Of a DNA stretch of 64,000 nucleotides, positions 1 through 12,200 are shown piece after piece. The notes under the pieces were generated by a model. The model did no database searches. It saw only the letters and a list, made by a program, of their open reading frames with translations, and had not been told where the DNA came from. The stretch is from Gorsachius magnificus. Its lineage: Eukaryota; Chordata; Aves; Pelecaniformes; Ardeidae. Where the stretch lies: positions 9,589,799 through 9,653,798 of the forward strand of contig CM067091.1 in the NCBI GenBank assembly GCA_034008185.1, read 5' to 3'. Position numbers and translations under genes: made by a program. The number at the start of each line of letters is the position of its first letter. Position 1 is the stretch's first letter.

Positions 1-165
1 ATATGGCTGGCTGTCTGGGCTGTGTGCGCACACTGCTGGCTCATGTCCAATTTTTCGTCCACCAGTACTCCAAGTCCTCTGCAGGGCTGCTCTCAAGCCA
101 TTCATCCCCCAGTCTGTACTGATACTGGGGATTGTCCCAACCCAGGTGCAGGAAGCTGCAACATG
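1..165 (-). mobile_element. CR1 LINE fragment, runs off left edge
   Basis: The reverse strand reads as the late ORF2 region of CR1: a stretch like YRLGDEWLESSPAEDL followed by a degraded DEK-type segment. It is a non-LTR retrotransposon relic, broken by frameshifts, and is cut by the window start. The right limit near 165 is where the CR1-like reading fades. It is the same family region as the copy at 5566-7735 but clearly more diverged. Confidence 0.8.
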
Positions 166-3100
166 GTAAATTCTGACTGGACATAAAGAAAAATAATTTT
201 CTCTGCGAGATTGGTCTGACATGGGAACAGGGCCTCAGAGATTGTGGCATCTCCAACCTTGGAGATTTTCACAACTTGATGCAGTCCTGCTCCAGCTTTT
301 GACACTAACCTTGCTTGCAGGGAGAGCTGGACTAGGTTCTGTGACACTTTGGGTTAACTTCACCCCCTTATTGGCAATCAAGATGAGACAGAAAATGTGG
401 ATTTCCCACTCCTTCCCTCCTCTCTAGAAAGGAACAGTCTGCTGGGGGAAGCGGTGTGATCCCATCTCGGTACAGCCAAGCCAGTCCTTCCTTCCTGTGA
501 AACATCCTTCCTTCCTTCAGTCCAGGGAGTACAAGGGGGAAAAGGACACACAAATAACAATGCGAGGGAGCAAGGTTAACCAGCCATGCCCTGGAAAAGT
601 GCTGGAGGGAGACCCTCTGCTGAGATTTGTGGCTTATGCTCAATTTTTCACTCTCCACTTCTTAAATGTGCTGTAAGAAAAGCACATGCCCTCTTGGCTC
701 TGATCTTCATTTAGGATGGGATTCAGATAAATTAATGCTTGGCATTAGGCCTGCAAATTTCCTCATTAGCATCTTGTGTAATGCTTGCAGGAATATGCGT
801 GCTTCGAGAGCTTGAGGTCCGGAGTACCTGTTGTCCATTGTCCATTAGATACCAGTGGACTTAAAAGCAAATGCAGGCTGCCCAGTAGAACTGCTTCTTT
901 CCTGTTTATGTAGGGTATTTCAAGATGTTGTTTTTTTAGCAGCAGTATCCCTCTGCCATCTCTTTCTGCATTAAGGTGAATCCCCTGGCCAGTCACCAGA
1001 CCTTGGATCTCTACCTCGTGGAGAGCAGAGTCTTCCCTCAGAGGTCCTAGGCCAGAGGATGGTCTGTTGCACAGTGCTTGTGGCTGGTCTCTGCCTGCTG
1101 GTGCAGTGAGATGTGCTCATCTTTTTGGGCAATTTGCCCAGCTTCTGGTGCAATGCTGTATGTCCGAAGTGTGAAATGCCCGTTGTCCTTTTGAGACACT
1201 TAGCCTGCAGGTGAAAATATTCTGTCCATAAGTTCAGCAGGGGTTTTGAGCGGGCTCTTTTCAATGGCATGACTGTACTGTGTTATAACATCATCCTGGC
1301 AGCTTGTCTCAGAGCCTCCCCGTTGTCCGTGGAGCGTTCATTTTGAGGTTAATGTGTTTAAGCTCTCACAAAGGTAGTGCATTCCTTAAAAGATCCAGGG
1401 TGTGATCTGTTTGTAAAAGTTATTTTATTTATTTTTTTCTTACCTGAGGGTATTTTCAGCAAAAAATTGAACACAAAAGACTCCTGTTAGAGTCTTCCAG
1501 TCCACCCAGCTGTCTTCATTGAATGTCACATTTAAGAGAGTGAATAAGCTCCTGAATACCTCCTTTCATTTGACTTCTTACTTGCCAGTGAACAAAAAAT
1601 ATATATTCTGAAACTTCAGGGTGAGAGCTCACAGGAAAAAAACCACCTGTCATTATAAGGGAGTCCAAGATCACAATATTTGTGGTACAGCCAGGGGACA
1701 GAGCTCCTGAGGGTTTGGGTTGGGAATCCATGAAGGATTTGGAGATTCCTCGCAATGCGTTAGCCAGCCAGCCAGCCTTCATTTACCTATGAAGTCATTG
1801 TGAAACACTGTACCCAAGGTCCCCCTAGTTCAAATGACTTCGGGGAGAAATCACACAGGCTTTGGCTGCGTTGCTGTCTGTCTGTGAGTCAGTGCATGCG
1901 GTGGGTGGGGTATCCGCCGCTCCTGTGACACTAGCGGCGGGGCTTCCTGCTGGTGCATTGTGTCTCATCTTGCCTGCCTGCTGTCCTGCTGGCTCCTGGC
2001 CCAGAAGGGGCTCATTTGGCTCAGCTGGCTTCTCCCTGCTGAGCACCCCAGGCACCTCTGGAAGAGAACCCCAGCTGGCAATGGAGCCTCAGTTTAGTAA
2101 CAGCATCCAAGGTCTTGCTTTAGAGCAGAGTGTTGATTTCATGGATTGCAAAAGGAGCAGATAGGAGACAGTCTCCTCCCAGTGCCAAAAGGTTCACTTT
2201 CAGCCTGCAATGATGCTGCTGGTGCAGGGGAGTCCCACAGGCGGGCTGCATGGTGTAACCCAAGCTGTCCAGCCTTCATGCAAGAGGCATTTCAGATGGC
2301 TGATCGCTTCTTCCTGGGCTCTTCGAGCCAATGGCGTCAACCCCTGCTGTTCCCCAGCCAGCTGAGCTGAGGGATGCTGCTAGTCTCGCCCCTCTCTAGC
2401 AAATGCTTGTCCAAAAGCTGCAGAGTTGCACAGTGTTTCTGGTGCTGCTGGGCTCCAGCTCGAGACACAGCCCTGCGCTAGAAGTTTACAGTTCAGGTCT
2501 AAACCCTGGTTTGCTCTGGGAGCAACACCAATGGCACCTGTAACCCGACTCATCTTCCCTGGCTTCCTTGGGAGCCCTTCCACAAATCTGAATTGCATTA
2601 ATTGCAGCCTTCGTTCAGCCCTGTGTGTTTTGGCTGCAAGCACAGGGCAGGGCAGGCTGCTGAGCACGCCCACGGAAGCACTGCTGTCCATACATCCCAG
2701 TGTAGTGTCCTAAAATGGTGCCAGCAGTTTCATCTTCTGCACCTGCACTAAGCAGGGCAAGTGTTGAATTTGCATCGGGGAAGCTGTGTCAGGTATTAGC
2801 TAGGCCAGGGCAAGCTGCTTGCAGACAAGCCATGGGAAACAGCAGCATAAGCTGAAGAGGCATCCCCCACATCAAGAGCAACTTTCCGGAGTCTTGGAGT
2901 AATACTTTTACTGATTTGGGGGATTTTGATGATCATGTTTTTTTCTAGTGCTGGGGCTGTTCTGTTCAGCAGGTGGGTAGCAGTGCTAATGGGTTATCAA
3001 GCGGATATATATACAAGGGAGCAGTTATAATTGGGCTTATGCTTGAATATTGAATTTTATCAGAGTAATTAGTCCTAGATGTCTGCTGAGGGTTATTGAG

Positions 3101-5565
3101 TTAAAGGGCTATTAGTAAAGATTAATGAAAAATTAAAATTTAGACATTTATTTAAATCTGAATGATCATTTTTAATTCAGGTCACATTTTACTTCCTTGT
3201 TCTACCATGCTGTCAGTCTGAGGGTCTGTGTGGTACCTGCCGTGTCTGCTCGGAACGAGTTCCTGTGTGCATGGAGCAGAAGGAAGTGCAGGGCAAGGTG
3301 TGCAGAGAGGACAAGGTGCCCTTCCCAAAACATAGCTAAAAGCTGGGCATTTGTCTAAGCTGTTCCCAAAAGGTTTTCCCTACTAGTACTAAGGAGTGCT
3401 AGAGGACAATCCTGAGCCATGGGTCGCTGTCATCAATGCTGCTTTATGTATGGTTCTTGGCATGGCTTGGCCTGGACCTTCCCAGACAGCTCCCGGGGCT
3501 GGCTCAGGACTGTCACAGGCAAGGACTGTCCCATTTGGAGACAAAGCGGGTTTAGTAGGGCCCCCCTGCTCGTACCATACTAGTTGGCCTCAGGGCAGAG
3601 GACGGACCAAAGCAAGGCTCACATACTGATATTATAGGTGTACCCTGAAGTCCTCTCTTTGGTCAGCAGGATGACAGTGCAGTCTCCAAGGGGCCATTCA
3701 TCCACCCGGTCTTATGCAGCAAACTGGGATCAGGTGAACAATTATCTGACAGTGCTGCCCACTTTTTTCTTTTTTACCTGTGGAAGGTGCCTGGACTCTT
3801 TTATATTGAATGCACAGCTTTAAGAAGGCTAAATTTTGGGGGGACAGGTACTGCCCAAGAAGATGGGCTGTTCAAGCAGAGAGCTAAGCCAGGTTCTTTC
3901 CTCAAACTATGCAAAGGTAGATAGGGCTGGGTAGGACCTTGAGGCCAGGCAGGTGGATTTCCCAGTGTATAGGAGAGCTGAGAGGGATGTCAAAGGGCTG
4001 CCCTGCTCACCTTGGGTTTTCAGCAGCCGCGTGGCTACCTGTGATGGTGTGGCACTACAGCTGAGCTGGGCACTCGGTGCTGAGGTTGTTCTTCCTGCCA
4101 TGGGTGGCTGAGCCCTGCATACAGGTGGGCTGTGAGAGGGACGTGGGAGCAAGCCAGCTAGGAGCAGCACAGGTAGCTTTTGAGGAGAGCCGTGCCTCTT
4201 GAGCGCCGTGTGGCACCATGGTTGCATCTTCAGTGCAACACGGAGCTGCCTGCCGTGTCTGGCCAATTCCTGGATAGCACGGGGATGCCTTGGTGATCCC
4301 TTTGTGTGGCTGTGTACTCCAGAATGCGGCCTAGAGGCTGAGCCCTGAAGACAGTATCATGTCTCAGGCCCCAAAGTCCTCAGAAAAATTAACTTCACCA
4401 GCTGTGTGTACAGCTCTTCTCTTGATGTGTGCAGAGCATGACTTGCCTTTTTCACAAAAGATGACCTTGTAGGTAGGTGGAAGCTCGCTCTTACCTCTGT
4501 ATGTGCTTTCTGCTGTGAGGCCACCTATTCTCTGTTTAGGTGGTTCACTTGCCTGTGGTGCAGGACTTGGCCTGGGGTGAGTTTTGGTTTGGGTTCTGAA
4601 CTATTTTTCCTGTGTATCAGGATTATTCTCTGTTCTGGACTCACCATTGCTCTCAGCTTGGTGGCATCTCTACGTTGTCTCAATCTCCTTTCCACTCCAT
4701 TACCCATGCTGCTAATGAGACTGCTCAACAGACCCAATGGAGGGGTTGTGCTTGGAAAACATGAGAGAGAAAAGATCACTGTTTGTCATGTTTCTTATAT
4801 ACTTCCCCCAAAAACCGCTGCTAGCAATGTTTAGAGATATATTTTGGGCTACATAGACCTTTTTCTGACCTCCCATCAGGAGTTCTTACCATCGCTTTTT
4901 TATTATTGAAAAGGCTTCTCGTTTTCACACTGAATCAGGGGACAGTTTTAGAGAGTCCTGGGCTTCCTGGCTCATTGTAGTTTCATCTAGATGTGTCTTT
5001 CTCTACTCCAGTTATGGGAATCCACATGGGAGACAGTGTCAAAAGCCTTAATAAGTCAAGATACGTTCTATCTACTGCTGCTTCAGCTATTCAGTGTGAC
5101 TCTTACCCACTTTATCAAGGCTTAAAGTAGTTACCAGCACAGCTATGAATTTGAATGTGCTAGTTCTTTCTTCATTTTCACAAGCTTATGTTCTTCATAC
5201 TTCAGAGTCCGCCTTCAGCTTGGTTTTAGAGATAAGAACCTCCCTAACCTGGGATCAGTCACCTTTATCAGAGTTTAGGCTAGTTAACAGGATTATATGT
5301 TGCTGTTTATGATGAGCAGTGTTGTTCACTGAGGCTGGCACAGAACTGCCTACTTAAAAAAAATTATGCAAATTAGAGTGTTAAATAATCTGTTGACAGC
5401 TCTGTTTCGGGTTGTGACACGAGATCAGAACATTCCCTCTGTGAAATTACATGTTGCTGCTTCCTTGCAGGGCCTCCACCTCCAGGCAAGTGTGGAGTCA
5501 AAGCCCTTCTAAAACAACATGGAAGCAAGCACGGAGCTACCTGTGCCCAGCCCTAGACTGTCAAT
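166..5565. other. Gene-poor stretch, no gene seen
   Basis: Only short open frames in conflicting frames occur here, without recognisable domains or convincing exon structure. A block at about 3040-3190 is AT-rich with several TAATTA/TAATGA-type motifs in a GC-richer surround, and could be a conserved non-coding element. I read the whole stretch as upstream or intronic DNA of the + strand LUZP1 gene, inferred only from position. Confidence 0.5.
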
Positions 5566-7735
5566 TCATAGAATCATAGAATGGTTTGGGTTGGAAGGGA
5601 CATAAAGTTAATCTCGTTCCAAACCCCCTCTCCATAAGCAGGGACACCTTCCACTAAAGCAGGTTGCTCAAAGCCCCACCCGACCCAACCTTGATCACTT
5701 CCAGGGATTAGGGCATCCACAATTTCTCTGGGCAACCTGTTCCACTGTCTCACCACCCTCATCGTAAAGAATTTATTCCTTATATCTAACTTAAATCTAC
5801 CCTCTTTCAGTTTTAAGCCATTACCCCTTGTCCTATCGCTACAGGCCATTGTAAAAGTGCCTCTCCAGGCTTTCTTGTAGGCCTCCTTCAGCTACTGGAA
5901 GGCTGCTATAAGGTCTCCCTGCAGCCTCCTCTTCTCCAGGCTGAACAATCCCAACTCTCTCAGCCTGTCCTCGTAGGAGATGTGCTCCAGCCCTCGGATC
6001 ATCTTTGTGGCCCTCCTCTGGACTCTCTCCAACAGGTCCACATCCTCCTTCTGTTGGGGGCCCCACAGCTGAGCACAGGGCTCCAGGTGGGGTGTCAAGA
6101 CAGCGGAGTGGAGGGGCAGAATCCCCTCTCTCGACCTGCTGGTCACGCTTCTCTTCATGCAGCCCAGGATATGGTTGGACTTCTGGGCTGCAAAAGTACA
6201 TGTTGCCGGGTCGTGTTGAGCTATTCATCAGCCAACACCCCCAAGTCCTTCTCTGCAGGGCTGCTCTCAATCCATTCTCTGCCCAGCCTGTATTTGTGCT
6301 TGGGATTGCCCTGATGCAGGTACAGGACCTTGCACTTGGCCTTGTTCATTTTAATGAGGTTCTCACAGGCCCACTCCTCAAGCCTGTCAAGGTCCCTCTG
6401 GATGGCATCCCTTCCCTCCAGTGTGTTAACTGCAACACAGATTGGTGTACTTGGCAAACTTGCTGAGGGTGCACTCAATCCCACTATCCATGGTGCCGAC
6501 AAAGATATTAAACAGTGCCAGTCCCAATACCAATCCCTGAGGAACGCCACTTGTCACTGGTCTCCACTTGGACATAGAACCATTGACCACAACTTTTTGA
6601 GTGTGATCATCCAGCCAACTCCTTATTGACTGAGTGGTCCATCTGTCAAATCCACATCTTTCCAATTTAGAGACAAGGATGTCATGTAGGTACAGTGTCA
6701 AATGCTTTGCATAAATCCAGGTAGATTATGTCACTTGCTCTTCCCTTCTCCACCGATGCTGTAACCCTGTCGTGGAAGGCCACCAAATTTGTCAGGTACG
6801 ATTTGCCCTTAGTGAAACCATGTTGGGTGTCGCCAATCATGTCCTTATTTTTCATGTGCCTTAGCATAGTTTCCAGGAGGATCTGCTCTGTGATCTTGCT
6901 GGGCACAGAGGTGAGACTGACTGGCCTGTAGTTCCCTGGGTCTTCCTTTTTTCCCTTTTTAAAAATGGGGTTTATGTTTCCCCTTTCCAGTCAGTGGGAA
7001 CTTCACTGGACTGCCACAACTTCTCAAATAGGATGGAAAATGGCTTAGCAACTTCATCCACCAGTTCCCTCAGGACCTACGGGTGCCTCTCATCAGGTCC
7101 GATGGACTTGTGCACCTTCAGGTTCCTTAGATGGTCTTGAACCTGATCTTCTCCTACAGTGGGTGGTTCTTCATTCTCCCAGTCCCTGCCTTTGCCTTCT
7201 CTGACTTGGGTGGTGTGGCTTGAGCACTTCCAAGTGAAGGCTGAGGCAAAAAAGTCATTGACTACCTCAGCCTTCTCCATACCCTGGCTAACCAGGTCTC
7301 CTGTTTCCTTCTGGAGAGGGCCCACATTTTCCCTAGCCTTCTTTTTATCACCAATGTACCTGTAGAAGCTTTTCTTCTTGCTCTTGATGTCCCTGGCCAG
7401 ACTTCATTCTATCAGGGCTTTAGCTTTCCTAACCTGATCCCTGGCTGCTTCTCTGTATTCTTCCCAGGCTACCTGTCCTTGCCTCCACCCTCTGTAGGCT
7501 TCCTTTTTGTGTTTGCATTTGTCTAGGAGCTCCTTGTTCATCCATGCAGACCTCCTGGCAGTTTTGCCTGACTTCCTCTTTGTTGGGATGCATCGCTCCT
7601 GAGTTTGGAGGTGATCCTTGAACATTAACCAGCTTTCTTTGGCTCTTCCCTCCAGGGCATTATCCCATGGTACTCTACCAAGCAGATCCCTGAAGAGGCC
7701 AAAGTTGTCTAGCCATGCACAGTCCTCTTGGGATA
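5566..7735 (-). mobile_element. CR1 LINE, 5'-truncated, about 2.2 kb
   Basis: This is the largest CR1 copy in the window. Its 3' end is at the left, marked by two direct ATTCTATGAT-type terminal repeats. Reading leftwards on the reverse strand it shows the linker after the endonuclease (7625-7404, [17 protein letters not shown]), the reverse transcriptase finger and palm (pieces within 7325-6426, including [15 protein letters not shown]), and the C-terminal RT segment with RVQRRATKMIRGLEH (6158-5892). The coding sequence is split by frameshifts and stops, so it is not autonomous. The 5' limit near 7735 is approximate. The last about 720 bp recur almost exactly, inverted, at 17277-17998. Confidence 0.93.
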
Positions 7736-8129
7736 AAACACCAAGGACAGGAGCAGTGTGTCAGCTTCAGAGGATTTACCAGCAGACCTGGATGCTGGGT
7801 TTACTTTGGCTTCATCTTGTAGCTCTGCCCACCTCCAGGAGTGTGCATGTGAATGAGATGAACCCATTCTTTACCCTTACTGTTAAGCCATGCTGTTGTG
7901 CAATGTGGGATCCAAGGTTTTTACATCTGGTTGAAGTCATAAAGCAAAGCATAGCTGCTGCTTTGCCTGGCCTGCCAGAGGGGGCAGAGACCTTTCATTG
8001 AAGAGCCACTATCTGTGGTTTCCATCTCTGCCATAATACTTGTTTCACCCAGCTCCTGATGCAAAGCTAGCAGGACAGATCTTTTTCTTCTTTTGTGATT
8101 ATAAGCTGGGCTCGACTTTCCTACCCAAG
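7736..8129. other. Unassigned non-coding stretch
   Basis: Nothing recognisable lies between the 5' limit of the CR1 copy on the left and an older CR1-like relic on the right. A 127-codon open frame covers part of it (7618-8001, +), but its first half is antisense to the CR1 and it has no domain signal. Confidence 0.4.
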
Positions 8130-8570
8130 ACCATTACGTTTGTCCTGGATCAGACCACAAGTGCATCTAGCCCGGTATTTTTGCAGTGGCCAAGAACAGG
8201 GCCCCAGGAAAGAGAGTAGAAACAGGGAAAACCTGCAGTAAGTGTGTGTGTTCTCCCAGCCTCCTGTTCCTTGTGCACAGGCACTTACAGAACTCGATGT
8301 GGCTTCTGTGGATTTAGTAACCTCCAAAAGACACCTATGGAGTTACTTAATCTGTTTGCCCCAAACCCAGAAACTTTTAGTGTCCACAGTGTCCTGTGGT
8401 AGAGTCCAATAGCTTATCTGCATGTCATAAGAAGCAGCATCTCTCCTTGTTTGTTGTGACTGCAGAGACAGTGAACATTTGATCATATCCCTCTTCTCCA
8501 AACCATTAATAATTCCATAGATCTGTCATATTCCTCCTGAGTCATTTCATTTTCCAGGTTAAATGGTTGT
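8130..8570 (-). mobile_element. Ancient CR1/L3-like relic
   Basis: The + strand begins with a phrase like GGATCAGACCACAAGTGCAT and passes to a segment around ATCATATCCCTCTTCTCC and CCATAGATCTGTCATATTCC. These are typical of very old amniote CR1-type repeats in reverse orientation, where the complement encodes a decayed [14 protein letters not shown] stretch. It is much more diverged than the other CR1 copies. Family recognition is from memory of the pattern, so subfamily is left open. Confidence 0.55.
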
Positions 8571-11239
8571 TTGTCAGTGATTTCCTCTGCAGAAATCGTA
8601 CTTTTGACCATCTGTGTTGAATATTGTTTTTAGCTGGCAGCACAGGCTGAGATGACACCTGAATTGCAAACAGCTTTGTTAATGCTGGCACACCATGGGT
8701 TGATACAGTGGCAAATTAATGTTTTCTTTTTTTTTGTGCTTTACTTCTTTCCTAGTAACTCATAGTATTAGACTTGATTTTTGACCACTGTGGAACAGTG
8801 AACTGGTGTTTTCCTGAATGGTTGCAGTGAGCTGAAAGCTTATTATTTTACATGTGAAGTTAGAATGGTTTTTACCATGTCTGTAACTTAATGCTGATCT
8901 ACACTGAATGCCATCTGCCATTTCTCTGATGAGACTTGGGGAGGTCCTTCCATAGATCTTGAGAGTTAGCCTTTGATTCTATGGCCCTGAGCTCAGAGCG
9001 TCTTCAGCTGCTTTTAGTAACGTGGTGATGGAATGCATTGATGTAGGGTGGCAGCGAGGGCAGGTCCCGCATTGCTGGTGTCACGTGGGGACACGCTTCT
9101 CCAGGAAGGTGTGAGTTCAAAGTTGAAGTGCAGATCCAGAAAGCTTTCTGGAGGTGAACCCGTTCCTGCTGAAGTGCTTATGTAGGTGGGAGCTAATAAG
9201 AGCTCTGTCACTGTTTTCCTTAAGAAATGCTCCTGGCAGCCGTGGGCAGTCAAAGTCTCACTAATGGAGAAATGGTGCCTTCCTATGCCTGCCTCTTCCT
9301 TCCTTGCTCCTGTGCTGCTCACCTTCACCCTTGTTCATACTTTGTACTCCTTTGTGCTGGGACAAACACTTTTCTGTCTGCTATTACTTACCTTAATGAG
9401 GTTACTTTTAGCCCAGACAAGTCCTGTGTGAATGCTTGGGATAGGAGTTTTTGAGTGTGCATAGCAGGGAGGAACACACAGCTGGGAGTGAGAAGGCATC
9501 AGATCCAACTCAGCCAGCACACACTGCTCAAGCAGCTGCAGTGTTAGGACGGTTTGGGACATCCCTGAGCAAGCGGCAACAGACCCAGTACTTGTTTAAA
9601 CGGCTGAAGCAGAGCAAAGTGTAGCAATCCAAATTGCAACACAAGCAAGGAAACTTGTGTTTTCATCAGACCATGGACCTCGGGAAAGATGACTTGTAAC
9701 CCTTGTGACAAATGGGGCAGAAGAAAGGGGACCTGTGGGAATCCTTGAACAAATACTGTCAAAGGGTACCTCCTTGGGCAGGCTAGCTCAAAAAGCCTGG
9801 AAAGTGCCAGCTTCCTTCTGTAGTGTTATTGTATGGTCTGAGGGCCAGAGAGCCATTGCTGTGGCAACAGATTTGTCAAATGCTGCTTTATTTTGGTGGG
9901 ATGTCCAAAACAATGTTGAAAATAGGCCATGGGACTGCTGTGCAGCAGTGCATCAAAAGACTAGTTCAGGGCTGCTGGGGAAGCCCGATAGTGGTGGGCT
10001 GGGGTTCAGCGTGATGACCTACAGCCTTTTTTGGGTGAATCAAACATGCCACTGTGGCTTTTGGAGTTGCTCCCTGGCAGCAGGCTGGGACCTTACACTT
10101 CAGGACGATTAGCAGAGCTTCTGCTTTCCTCTGAAATACACTTCAGACTATGAGGACAGCAGCCCTGCTGGACCTAGAGAGAAAAATTGGGGCATGCTAG
10201 GAAAGCTAGGAGCACGCAGTCACGTTGAACACTGGGGATAGCTGGGACTGTGTAGGTGAAGATGAGAGCTGCGTCCCGTTTTTCTCTAATTGCACTGTTG
10301 AACAGCACACTGGGAGATGTTAGGTGGCTGTTTTCTGCTTAGTCTCCCACATGCCTTTGCCCTGCAGCCACATAGCTGTCTTGGCCTCCAGACACTGGTG
10401 CAGGTGTGAAGTGTAGCTTCTTTTGGGCCTGTATGCTTCCTTTTCTCCAAAACTCTGCTCGGTCCCAGCTTTTGAGATCTGCTGGGAGTTTGCTGAATTG
10501 CATTTCTGTGCCAAGGCTGGGTAGGCACCCACACACAGGCTGGTTGCCTGTCTGTCCTTCCATTTCTGTCCGAGGCAGAAAACAGATGGTTCAGTAGCTG
10601 CAGTAGTTCAGGGCAGTCAGTAGCTATGACAACTCCCCAAGCTGTTCTTGTAGTGGGTGTAAGGGAGCTAAAAGGCTTTTGTTTTAGCACTTACAAACTT
10701 CATTGATCCAGGAAGAAAGTTGCAAGAATAACCAGTTTTCTTTGCTACTGGGTCCATGAGCTTTTGGGAGGGCTTTTGGAGGCAGGGTTTGTAGGGATGT
10801 GTGTGGAAATACCTGAGGTTGAGCCAGGCTTTTGGCCAGGAAAGCTCACAGCAATCAACGGAGTGTTCCTGCAAAGGAGCTGGCTCCAATGTCCTTCCAC
10901 TATTCTGTCAGGAGAATGGAGTACACCCTGTATCAGACAGAGTGCAGAGAAACAATTTTCATGCCAACAGGGATATATCAGTGCCCATGTGGCTCTCAGG
11001 TATAATGCTAGGAAGAATGTTAAGTTTAAAGCTGCCTACTCCTAATGAGCAAAATGATTCAGAGATGGTTATGAGTATTTGAAGCTGATCTTATTAGGTG
11101 TATCGTACCCGCCTTTCCCCTCTGTAGATGTTGCTGGACAATAAATTGTGTGGGTTTATGCTTTTGGGTACTTGCACCATTTGTAGTGTTGCCCTTGTCA
11201 GCTGTGCAGTGTTAATCCTGTCTGACCTGGATAGGCGTT
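8571..11239. other. Non-coding stretch, nothing recognised
   Basis: The open frames (for example 9705-10112 + and 10286-10690 -) are short, lack conserved motifs and overlap one another on both strands. I see no repeat or RNA gene that I can support. Presumed upstream or intronic LUZP1 DNA. Confidence 0.45.
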
Positions 11240-11480
11240 TGAAACGGGACAAGACAAGCCCAAGAAGATGATAGGAACTCTACTGGATGAAAGCAAAGGT
11301 TTGCCTGCAGTAATGCAGGCCAGAGGATTCTCCCAACCTCCAGATTTTGGCTTAGAGACTTGCTGAATTAGGAATGGGTCCCTGTATGTATGACTTTGAG
11401 GGATTTTTCTTCCATGAATTTGTCTAGTTGCTGCTTTATGAACCCACAAGAACTTTAAGCTTCTACAACATCCTGAAGCA
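11240..11480 (-). mobile_element. Ancient CR1/L3-like relic, second copy
   Basis: The + strand shows TCCATGAATTTGTCTAGTTG, then TTTATGAACCC and CTACAACATCCTGAAGCAAG. This order is characteristic of the same old reverse-oriented CR1/L3-like repeat as 8130-8570, but from a neighbouring part of the consensus. It is heavily diverged and has no open frame. Confidence 0.5.
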
Positions 11481-11879
11481 AGGAGTCCCCCAGCGTAACA
11501 CCATGTACAAGCAGAAGCAGAGTGCTGAACAGAGTGAGCCCAACCAGAAATGAGCTTAAGGCAACAGGATGGGAAGAGAGAGTGAAAACACCAGCAGAAA
11601 CTGGAGCTGATATTGCTGTCCCAACCTTCAGCACAAGCATGACAGAAGAGGGTGGAGGGAATAGAGCTGTGCTTGAAGGGTAAGATTTGGGGGAGGAGGC
11701 AAGCTTGTTAAAGTGACAATGTGGAAGATAGGTCTGAGAAGAGCTTTTACGTATGCTAAATATCTGGGGAAAATGGAAGTTTGAGAAGTGGAGAGAGGTA
11801 GATGGAAGTGATGGGGGAGAGGAGGAACAGAGGAGGGGGCACTGTAGGTCAGACAGAGGTGCCCATCCCCTCACCATCC
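11481..11879. other. Non-coding, purine-rich stretch
   Basis: This contains long purine-rich runs on the + strand (GGAGAGG and GAAGAG types, about 11640-11850). A reverse-strand open frame at 11455-12006 is mostly the Ser/Pro/Leu-rich shadow of that composition. No gene is supported. Confidence 0.45.
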
Positions 11880-12200
11880 TAGTTGCACCAGTGGCCAAAA
11901 GCAGATGTTGGGGAGGAGCATGATAATAGTTAATATACAGTATGATTTCCCCCCCGCCCCCACTTCCAGGGACTTCCTGAATCATAGGACTTTGTGTTCT
12001 TTGCATTCAATAATCTTTGGTTTTCTTCCATTAATTTTTCTGGATCTGTATAAACTTTTGGCTTCCATAATATCCTGCAGGTGGTGATTTCCATGGTTTC
12101 ACTGCTTACTCTGAACCTCCCTTCAGTTGTTCCAGCTGATGCCCATCAGTTTGTTTTTATGGATGGCAGCAAATATCAACTTCCTCTAGTCCTCTCCTGA
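11880..12200 (-). mobile_element. Ancient CR1/L3-like relic, third copy
   Basis: CAGTGGCCAAAAGCAGATG, then CATTAATTTTTCTGGATCTG, TATAAACTTTTGGCTTCCAT and AATATCCTGCAGGTGG on the + strand follow the order of the same old reverse-oriented repeat. It overlaps the consensus region present at 11240-11480, so the two are separate insertions, not halves of one. The right limit is uncertain. Confidence 0.45.

Noticed and set aside
1516..1782. 88-codon reverse frame that looked repeat-derived
   Set aside because: It gave a vague impression of a dispersed repeat but I could not name a family or show boundaries.
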